Origin: Micractinium sp. NFX-FRZ
Taxonomy: Eukaryota; Chlorophyta; Trebouxiophyceae; Chlorellales; Chlorellaceae
Reading direction: 5' to 3'
Assembly: GCA_029339195.1 (NCBI GenBank)
Contig: JAPTJF010000067.1
Location: forward strand, 62,001-126,000
DNA length: 64,000 nucleotides
Made by a program: the position numbers and the translations under genes. The notes under the pieces are model-generated. The model was not told the origin of the DNA and searched no databases. It saw only the letters and a program-made list of their open reading frames with translations. Positions within the stretch are counted from its first letter, which is position 1. Each line of letters opens with the position of its first letter. Positions 56,164 to 64,000 of the stretch are shown piece by piece.

Positions 56164-59100
56164 ATGGAGGATGCGGTTCTGCAGGAGCTCCTAGCCTATG
56201 CTGCGAGGTAGTGCAGCACAGCGGCAGCTCCGGCCCTGTTCCCTGGCGCGGCGAAATGCGCGCCCAAGACCTGCCGCCGCTGCTGGCGTGCCGGCGACCG
56301 TCGGCGGGAGGCATGCCGTATCAAGTGGCGTGCCCTCACATTCATTCAACACTAACTTGAAGCCTCGTTGTGATGTTCATCCCGCATGCAGACGTGTAGG
56401 GGGCAGGACGGCGCAGGCACAGGCGCTTGCGCAGAAGGCTGCGCGCACGTATGTGGCCACTGCAAGGGCCCTGACCCGCTTTGGCGGCACTGACCGCCGC
56501 TTCTGGGACCTCATGGGGGTGAGGCAGGGGGCAGGGTGGGGTGGGGTGGGGGGGTGGTTTGTTATAGGGTTGAGCGAGCAGCGGGTGAGGGAGGGTGGTG
56601 GTGGTTTGTTGCAACCCAATTGGTCTTGCTTGCGCACTCCACAGGGCGCAAAATGGGGTGCCTGCAGAGGGACAGCTGGCAACCGCACGTTGCATTCATT
56701 CATTCATTCATTCATTCATTCATTCATTTACAGCGCCGCAGCAACACAAAAGTGTGCCGCAGATGCGTCATCCCAGCATTATGGAAAAGCAAAATTCAGG
56801 GTGTTCTATCTAAAAAGAGAGGCACAGAGGGGGTGAATTGAAGAAAGAAAAAGGGTGTGTGCGGGCGCTACCAGGGCTAGCTTTGCAGGCTGCGGGAGTT
56901 GATATTTTCGCCCTTGGTGGCCCTGTGCCATGCGGGGCGGTCCTGAGCCACGCGCTGCCAGCAGTTCTCCATCCGCATGCTGGCCACATCGCGCCTGGCA
57001 ACATCCTCCCGCCACCGCAGCGGGGGCTTGCCAGGCGGCCGCTTGCACGGCAGCTGTGCCCACAGCAGCTGTTTTGGCAGGCGGTCATCTGCCATGCGGT
57101 AGCAGTGGCCCAGCCGCACGTTGCACCCCCTTGGCACGCTCGCGTGCTCCTGCTCCTCCATGTCTGCACGTCACCGCCCCGCCTGCCCGGCACTGTCCTT
57201 GTTTGCACACACTATGTGGGTGGCTGTTGTTGACAGCTGCTGATGTGCGCTGGTGTGATGACCCCTTTGTTGCCTTGCAGGACCTCTCGGATGCCCTGGA
57301 TGCGATCCTGTATGGCTTCCAGGGAGGCGCTGATTATTACCTCGGCCCGCGCCAGTGGGACGAACTGGTGGTGCCGGCGCTGAAGGCGGTGCACGCGTCG
57401 CCAGGGCGTGGCCTGCCCCCTCTGCAGGCGCAGCTGTCGCAGGTGTGTGAAGGGCGGGCGGGTGGCCTTTAGTGGGCACGCGCGTGGGCAGAGCGACTGC
57501 AAAGGGAAGAACAGACTCAGGCAGCGATGCATGATCCGGTTGCAGGATCTGGGCGACGGGAGGCAGCTGTCAGGCTGGCGGATACATCCTCAATTGCCTG
57601 TTTGGTTTGACACCGCGCTGGGCCCACCACCACCATGGCTCTCATCTCCACCCAGCCACTCTTGCACTGCCCCCGCCCTCCTCACCAGGAACAAACAAGT
57701 GTGCTTGCTGCCCTCCTGTCATGCCACGTCACCGCCAGGTGGGCGACCTTGTGATCCACGCGCACTGCGAGGGGCTCAGCGTGGAGCAGCAGCGCAGTGG
57801 GCTCGCTGAGCTGGCGCGCATTCTGAGGCAGGCGCCGCCAGACGATTATGCAACCACACGCTACTGCATCGTCACCGGGGCCAGCAAGGCAAGTGGGTTG
57901 TGCCACTGCACATAGTTGTGTTAGCCGGCAAAAGCTGCATGCACAGTGGCAACCCTGACTGGCTGCTGAGGAGACGCGTGCTCGTGGGTACTGCCCTCGA
58001 CTCTGTGTAACAGCGCCCCTGCTACTGGCCCGTCTGCCCACCGGCCCCACCCCTTGCCCACCCCGCCACACCCCTTCTGCCGCCCGCCCTCGCAGCTGTT
58101 GTTCATGAAGACGGCGCGGGATCACAACACGGATGACTTCTCCCGCCCAGACACTGGCCTGGCAGCGGAGGCCGCCCGGCAGGGCCTGCTGAAGGCGGCG
58201 CTGGAGGCTGTGGCTGACCCAGCTGCAATGCCCGGCATGGATGGCGCTGCAGGCCTGCCCCCCGCCTTTGCGGCCATGATGCGCAACGAGTGAGCGGGGC
58301 TTTGCTTGCTGCATGCGGGCTGGGCCGCTGTGTGCTGGGCCGCTGTGAGGGCTGCTGGGCACGCTGGGGCCATGCCACAACCGCAGCAAGCACAGCCTCT
58401 AGCTGTGGCGCTGAAATCCCTGGCCCGCCTTCTGGTGCCACCCCGGTGACCACCCCAGCCGGCTGTTTTGGATTGCCACTTGTTTGGGTGTTAGGCCGTA
58501 CGGCACTTGGGCCCCCAGTGCTGCGCACCCTCTTTGACCTTGCTCTGCTCCCTCCCCTCTGCAGGCAGGAGCATCACGTGGTGCAGGCAGCCCAAGGCAT
58601 GCTGGGCGGGCTGCTGGTGACTGGCGACACATCCACCGCCGCCACTGCGGGGCGCTGGGCAGCCGAGCAAAAGCCGCTGGTGAGGCGGCTGCTGCAGAAG
58701 CTGAGGACGGAGCCCAGGGGGCCGGTGAGTGGGGAGGGAGGGAGAGTGCGGGGCTGGGTCGGGGTGAGAGCAAACAGCTTGTGGGTTTTAAGCAGAGCAG
58801 TGCACCTGGGTTTACATCAGCGGTGCACACTAATTTGAATCCACCGGCTGGCGCCTTGGTGGGTCCAGGCACACAGCAGCCATCCTGACTGCATGTTCAC
58901 CTGCCCTGCCTGCCCGCCCCCCTGCAGATGGCAGCAAAGGTGGTGCTTGCAACCCTGCGGCTGGTAGCCCAGCTGGCAGCGGCTTCGCCGCCGCTGCTGG
59001 ATGTGTTCAACCAAGGAGGGCTGATGCAGCTTATTGACCGGTTGCAGAACAGCTTCGAGGAGTGAGTGGGGTGGAACAGAATAGAGTGTGGGAGGGTTGC

Positions 59101-60018
59101 CAGTGGTTGGTGTTGAAGAATGGGAGGAGCACGGCGAGAGACAGGTGTGAGAGGCACCAGCTACTGCATGCCTCAGGAGGGAGACAGGAGGCGGCAGCAC
59201 TGCAATATACGCATGGAACGGCCGCTATTGGGCGCCTGCCCCTCCCCTTGTTTCCTAACAAGTAGCGCAGCGGACGCCCTGCCCCCCCCCCTCACACACT
59301 GCCCTGCTCTGACCCTCCTGCCCCCTGCAGCCCATCGGACGCTGAAGAGGTGGTTGGCTGGGCAGACATTCTGTATCGCCTCCCGGCAGGCGCTCGCGTT
59401 GCTGCCGCGACAATGTGGCAGCGCTTTTGGCACCAGGGCCTCGCCATGGGAACAGCAGACGCTGCAGCCATGCGCGCAACGGCCGGCAGTTCGAATGCCG
59501 GTGGGGGCAGCAGCGCCAGCAGTAGCAGGCCGGCGCCGGCACCACAGCAGGCACAGCGGGCGCAGCAGCAGGTGCTGACTCGGGCGCAGATTGCGGCGCT
59601 GTCTGTGCGTGAGCTGAAGCAGCGGCTGGCGGCAGCTGGCATCGACAGCAGCACATGTGTGGGAAAAGAAGAGCTGATCGACTTGCTGGCAGACAGCATG
59701 CCAGCGACAGCAGCACCAGCAGGGCCCGGCGGCGAGGGCGGCAGCGCCAGCAACGGGCATCGGCATGCTGAGGAGGAGCAGCGGCAGCACCAGCAGGAAG
59801 AGGAGGAGCAGCAGGGCGAGGGCGCCATGCCGGCCGGCAAGCGCTGCTCGTGCTGCGGCGCCGCCAAGGCGGCGGGCGTGAAGCTGCGCCTGTGCGGCGG
59901 GTGCCGCAAGCCTGGGCTGTACTTTTGCAGCAGCGCATGCCAGAAGCAGCTGTGGCCCTCGCACAAGGAGGAGTGCAAGGCAGCGCAGCAGCGGCAGAAG
60001 GAGGAGGAGGAAACGTAG
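56164..60018 (+). CDS. SAP-like/MYND zinc-finger protein, copy A
   Basis: Eight exons: 56164-56207, 56392-56518, 57281-57442, 57739-57888, 58096-58289, 58565-58724, 58928-59061, 59331-60018; 552 aa. The N-terminal ~370 residues are helical, with LGPRQWDELVVPAL and HCEGLSVEQQRSG conserved in copy B. Near 435-475 is a SAP-like helix-turn-helix (LSVRELKQRLAAAGID, KEELIDLL). The C terminus is a MYND finger: RCSCCGAAKAAG, LCGGCRKPGLYFCSSACQ, WPSHKEECK; all ligands are present. It probably acts as a protein or nucleic-acid binding adaptor. The intron after exon 4 starts with GC (AAG|GCAAGT), as in copy B. Intron 2 carries a LINE-like fragment. A short upstream stretch at 57546 with an AG was rejected because copy B lacks it. 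Confidence 0.85.
56693..56728. repeat. (CATT)9 microsatellite
   Basis: Nine perfect CATT units lie directly at the 3' end (minus sense) of the LINE-like fragment. This is where non-LTR elements often carry a short tandem-repeat tail. Confidence 0.95.
56693..57161 (-). mobile_element. 3' fragment of a LINE-like non-LTR retrotransposon
   Basis: The minus-strand frame 57161-56877 reads NVRLGHCYRMADDRLPKQLL, then KRPPGKPPLRWREDVARRD, then WQRVAQDRPAWHRATKG. I recognise this as the C-terminal end of LINE reverse-transcriptase ORFs (GHV.RM.DDRLPKQLL...RP.G.P.LRW.D...RD...W...AQDR..WR). The frame ends in TAG, followed by about 150 nt and a (CATT)9 tail. There is no 5' part, so this is a 5'-truncated dead insertion in intron 2 of copy A. 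The family is not identified. Confidence 0.68.
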
Positions 60019-60333
60019 GATGACACCGCCCTGCCGTGTACGCACGATGCTGCCGCCTATTTACAATTGAATGCGTGACTTATAGCAGAGCTTCTTGTGT
60101 GCACAGATCCCAAGAGAACAGCGCATCACATTTGGCACGTTTGCCAGGCACTGTGGATCTTGGGCATGCTGTGTCGCTGCGCCGCGTGCCGTGCGCCCGC
60201 TGCCCGCCCCTCACTACCCGCACTGTGCTTTGCAATGCCCCGTTTAGTCGCTTTGCGCTCTGTATCCTCTGCACCGCATTTGCTCACTGAAAGCGTTGAG
60301 CTGGGCCCTTTGGCAGTTAGCCCGTAGCGAAAA
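60019..60333. other. Intergenic interval between the tandem copies
   Basis: This 315-bp stretch lies between the copy A stop and the copy B ATG. No TGTAA and no other motif were seen. Confidence 0.5.
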
Positions 60334-63300
60334 ATGGAGGACGCTGTGCTGCAGGAGCTGAGAGACTATGCCGCGAGGTCTGTCCGGACAGAAGCGTGTA
60401 TACCGGTAAAGTTCCCACAGCGACGCACGGGGCGCCCTGCCAAACCGCTGCCGCCGGCGGCCGCCAGCGGCAGAGGCACATGCACAGGCGGCGTCACGGG
60501 CGACATGGTGAGGCTGTGTGCCGCAGCACCATACTCATCCCTGTATGACCTCTCTGCAGGCGTTCAGGTGGCAGGACTCCACACGCGCAGGTGCTTGTGC
60601 AGAAAGCGGCGCGGCAGTATGTGACAACTGTCCAGGCGCTTGCTCGCTTTGGCGGCGCCGACTGCCGGTTCTGGACGACTGTAGGGGTGAGCTGGGCAGT
60701 AGTTGGCCGGGTGCTGCACCATACTGGCCACAAACACGCACTACCGCTGCATGTTGGAAGCTGCGGCTTGCCAGTTGAAACTGCATGGTGGTCCTCCGGA
60801 ATGCATGCCCCCCTGGCCTGCCTGGCCGCCGCACTCGGGGCGCAGCCGCGTGTGTGGCTGTGCTGCTGTGGACTGTTGCGGGATTTCGTTGGGCACAGGT
60901 TGATTCTAAATATGTTCTTGCTGTCCTTCGATTTCTTTCTGAAACTGAACGAAAGGGAGTGAATTCGAACTCACAAAAGCCCCGTCAAGTGCTTTGGGGC
61001 CTGCAGGACCTGTCGGTTGCCCTGGATGCCATCCTGTACACCTTTGCTGGGAGGGCAGACTACTACCTCGGCCCCCGCCAGTGGGACGAACTGGTGGTGC
61101 CGGCGCTGCGGGCGGTGCACGCGCCGCAGGGGCGTGGGCTGCCCAGTTTGCGGGATCAGCTGTCGCAGGTGGGGGGAAGGGAGGGAGGCGGGTGAGCGCA
61201 AGTGGGGCGCATCATATGTGTTGAAGCAGAGCATGTGGTGAGGGTTGTGAGTGTGGGGCCCGCAGCGGCTGGGCACGTCTGGTCGGGCCAGGCCTGCCTG
61301 GCAGCAGCACCATGACAGCAGCGCCCTGGCAGCAAGTGCACGCTCCGCACCACCATGTGCCGCCCACCTCTGCCTGATGACATGTAATGACATGCACTGA
61401 TGAGACGCACTGATGACATGCACATGTCATGTCACGTCATGCCATGACATGCCATCGACATGACATGACATGTGGTGACATGCCCTGCCAGCCCTGCCAC
61501 CTCCTTCCTCTCCCTTGGCTTGCCATTACCGAGCCCTGTCTGACACCACCCTCATCCTGCCCCCTGTTGGCTTCCAGGTGGGGGACCTGCTGATACACAC
61601 CAACTGCGAGGCTCTGTCGGTGGAGCAGCAGCGCAGCGGGGTGCTGGAGCTGGCGCGCATTCTGAGGCAGGCGCAAGCAGACGCCGACCTGAGCACCCTG
61701 CGCTTCTGCCTGGCCTCTGCCCTCAGCAAGGCGAGCGCAGGCTGGGTGGGGTGCGGTGGCCGGCACGCCATGGGTTGTTGGCGAGCTCTGGGGAATGGGG
61801 GTGCCTGCCTGGCATGACATGCCTGGCTTGCTGGCTGCTGAGGCTGCCTGGGTCAGCTTGCTTTGGATGCATAGCTGTGTCACATGAGCAGCAGGCCCAC
61901 CCTGCTCACGCACCCACCCACCCACCTGCCCCAGCTGCCTGCCTGCCTGCCTGCCCGCCCGCCTGCCTACCTGCCGACCCGTCTGACCACCCTGCCCGCT
62001 CCACTCGCAGCTGCTGGTAATGAAAAATATGCCCGGGGCATTCCATCAGCTTTGCCTGCTGCTCAAGCGTCCCACACTTCCCTGCCCGCCCCAGCAGCTG
62101 TTGTTCATGAAGACCGCCCGAGACCACCACACGGACGACTTTGCGCGCTGGGCAGACGCTGGGCTGGCTGCCTTGGCGGCCCAGCATGGCCTCCTCAAAG
62201 GGGCTCTCCAGGTGCTGCCAGACCCACAGGGCCTGCCAGGCATGCAGCGCTGTGTGGGCATGGCCCCCTCCCTCGTCGCCTTCATGCGCAACGAGTGAGC
62301 GCGCTGTGCTGTGCTGCGCTGTGCTGTGTTGTGCTGTGCTGCCTGGGGTTGAGATGCACTGGACATGCCTGCGTGCGGTGGGCATGCTTGTGCGACGGGT
62401 GCATGCGTGGCAGCGCTGTGCTGCATGGGCGCAGGGGCTGTACGTGAGCGCTAGCAAGACACATGGATTGGGGCTTTGGTCGTGCGCTGTGCACGGTCAG
62501 TATGCAGCCATGCATGGCAGGCACACACACCCGCGCTGTAACTGCTGCGGCCTCCCGCCCCTCCTCTCCCGCTGCTCGCTCCGCTTCCAAGCAACGCCGT
62601 CCTCTCAGTGCGCACCCTGGCACACTTGCGCTGCCCTTGCCCTTGCCCTTGCTCCCCGACTAAAGCCAACTTGCCCTCCTCAACCTCCCAACGGCAGCCA
62701 GGAGCACCACGTGGTGCAGCCAGCCCAGTTGATGCTTGGGGGCCTGCTCATGGTGGGGGATGCTGCCACCGCTGCCGCTGTGGGCCGCTGGGCGGCTGAG
62801 CAGCCGGCCCTGGTGCGGCGCCTGCTGGACAAGCTGCGAATGGAGCCCAGGGGGCAGGTGAGTGGTGGGGCTCTTAAGCAGATAGGGGGGGCTGTGGCAT
62901 GGAGCCAGAGGGCAGGTGGGTGGAAGCTTCACATGAAGCCAGGCAGGCAGGTGGGTGGGCGAGAGGTGGGTGGGGTGGGTGGACAGAAGGGGATGGGGGA
63001 AGCTGCCAGGACAAATGTGGGAGAGGAGGGGCAGGGTGGCACCGGGAAGTGGTGGGGTGGGGTGGGGTGGGGTGGGGGCACGAATGGGTGGAGTGGAAGC
63101 ACGGAGGAGTGGCACTGTGGGGTGATTGGCAGGATGACCACGGCTTACTATCCTGCCCACCTGCCTGCTTGCCCCGCCTGTCTGCCCGCCCTGCAGGTAG
63201 CAGCACGGGTGGTGCTCGCAACCCTGCGGCTGACAGCCCAGCTGGCAGCGGTTTCGCCGCCGCTGCTGGATGAACTGAACCGTGGCGGGCTGATGCAGCT

Positions 63301-64000
63301 TGTTGAACGCCAACAGAACAGCATGGAGGAGTGAGACGGGATGGAAGGGGGTTGTGGACGCCTTATAATGCTTGGCCAAAGGGGTGTGGGAGGCGGCAGG
63401 GCTGCAGACACGCCGTGTGCTGCTGTTCAATTCTGTCCGGCCCTCTTTCTTTCTTTCAGGGTGGCAGGTCAGACCAATGGCCTACATGCCCGTCTTACCT
63501 GCGGCTTGCCACTGCCCCCCCTGCAGCCCGTCGGACGTTGCAGAGGTGACTGGCTGGGCAGGCATGCTGTTCCGCCTCCCGGCAGCCGCACGCATTGCTT
63601 TTACCACGACGTGGCAGCGCTGCAGGCACCAGGCCCTTGCCATGGGAACAGCACATGCTGCAGCCATGCGTGACAGCTGGAATGCTGCCGCTGGGGGCAG
63701 CGGCAGCAGCAGCAGCAGCGGTGGCGGCACTGGCGGCGCCAGTGGCAGGCAGGCGCCGGCACATCAGCGGGCGCAGCAGGCGCAGCAGGAGGTGCTGACG
63801 CGGGCGCAGATTGCGGCGCTGTCTGTGCGGGAGCTGAAGCAGCGGCTGGCGGCAGCAGGCATCGACTGCAGCACATGTGTGGGAAAAGAAGAGCTGATCG
63901 ATTTGCTGGCAGACAGCATGCCAGCGGCAGAGGCGCCAGCAGCAGCACCACCACCAGCAGCACCAGCAGGGGCCGGCGGCGAGGGCGGCAGCGCCAGCAA
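60334..64000 (+). CDS. SAP-like/MYND protein, copy B (cut by window end)
   Basis: Exons: 60334-60377, 60560-60686, 61007-61168, 61578-61730, 62098-62294, 62698-62857, 63197-63330, and 63527 to beyond 64000. Exon lengths match copy A exactly (44, 127, 162, 160, 134 nt) or differ by one codon (exons 4 and 5). The N terminus MEDAVLQEL and the later LGPRQWDELVVPAL, EQQRSGVLELARILRQ and QEHHVVQPAQ are shared. The SAP-like segment is about 96% identical at DNA level to copy A over some 138 nt, more than flanking exons. The MYND finger should follow past the window end. The GC donor after exon 4 (AAG|GCGAGC) is conserved in position. The product is probably functional in what can be seen. Confidence 0.85.
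61378..61482. repeat. GACATG palindrome-rich tandem array
   Basis: About a dozen copies of TGACATG/CATGTCA-type hexamers lie in both orientations (for example TGCACATGTCATGTCACGTC), in intron 3 of copy B. The array is strongly self-complementary. Confidence 0.85.
62005..62038 (+). repeat. Decoy copy of copy B exon 5 start
   Basis: CTCGCAGCTGCTGGTAATGA resembles the true exon 5 start CAGCAGCTGTTGTTCATGA at 62092, about 88 nt upstream. It resembles copy A's acceptor (CCTCGCAGCTGTTGTTCATG) even more. The frame is lost after a few codons. Confidence 0.6.

Noticed and set aside
57543..57600. AG-flanked extra exon (DLGDGRQLSGW) in copy A
   Set aside because: The homologous intron of copy B has no counterpart, and exons 3 and 4 join in phase without it.
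60950..60990. TTCGAA-containing segment resembling a tRNA T-loop
   Set aside because: The stem pairing of a T-arm fails, and no anticodon arm, D-arm or acceptor stem is found nearby. No tRNA was found in the window.

Overview
The window is nuclear DNA of a GC-rich, intron-dense green alga. A Chlorella-like trebouxiophyte is my best guess. The evidence is about 65% GC by eye, many short GT-AG introns plus several GC-AG introns, TGTAA polyadenylation motifs 45-310 nt after several stop codons, chloroplast transit peptides, a plastid terminal oxidase and a plastid sensor-kinase-like protein. There are no bacterial operons, CRISPR arrays or recognisable tRNA/rRNA genes. I rebuilt the gene models by hand from splice signals, reading-frame phase and protein motifs. 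Every complete model closes to a whole number of codons.

Layout: (1) 1-638 (+), 3' end of a DUF455 ferritin-like gene. (2) 1008-5233 (-), membrane-anchored MYND zinc-finger protein. (3) 5658-7466 (+), intronless armadillo-repeat MYND protein. (4) 7992-13555 (-), plastid MoxR/RavA-type AAA+ ATPase with three candidate last exons. (5) 13902-22675 (+), a 20-exon calcium-dependent protein kinase with two regulatory domains. (6) 24009-28244 (-), secreted alpha/beta-hydrolase-like protein. (7) 29153-33340 (-), plastid terminal oxidase. (8) 33615-36208 (+), plastid membrane protein, head-to-head with PTOX. (9) 37025-37177 (-), last exon of a small Cys-rich protein. (10) 38168-51391 (-), NUP188 nucleoporin. 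(11) 52623-55503 (+), chloroplast sensor kinase-like protein. (12) 56164-60018 and 60334 to the window end (+), tandem duplicates of a MYND protein with a SAP-like motif; the second is cut by the window end.

Four loci (two plastid proteins, the ATPase and the sensor) bear on plastid function. Four genes carry, or by homology should carry, MYND fingers. The genes otherwise look functionally unrelated.

The most unusual pattern runs across genes. Short tandem copies of exon edges, complete with splice sites, lie in the neighbouring introns of at least six genes. In the ATPase this has produced three in-phase alternative last exons. In the CDPK a whole regulatory module has been doubled. A LINE-like fragment sits in one intron of the first duplicate and not in its sister.
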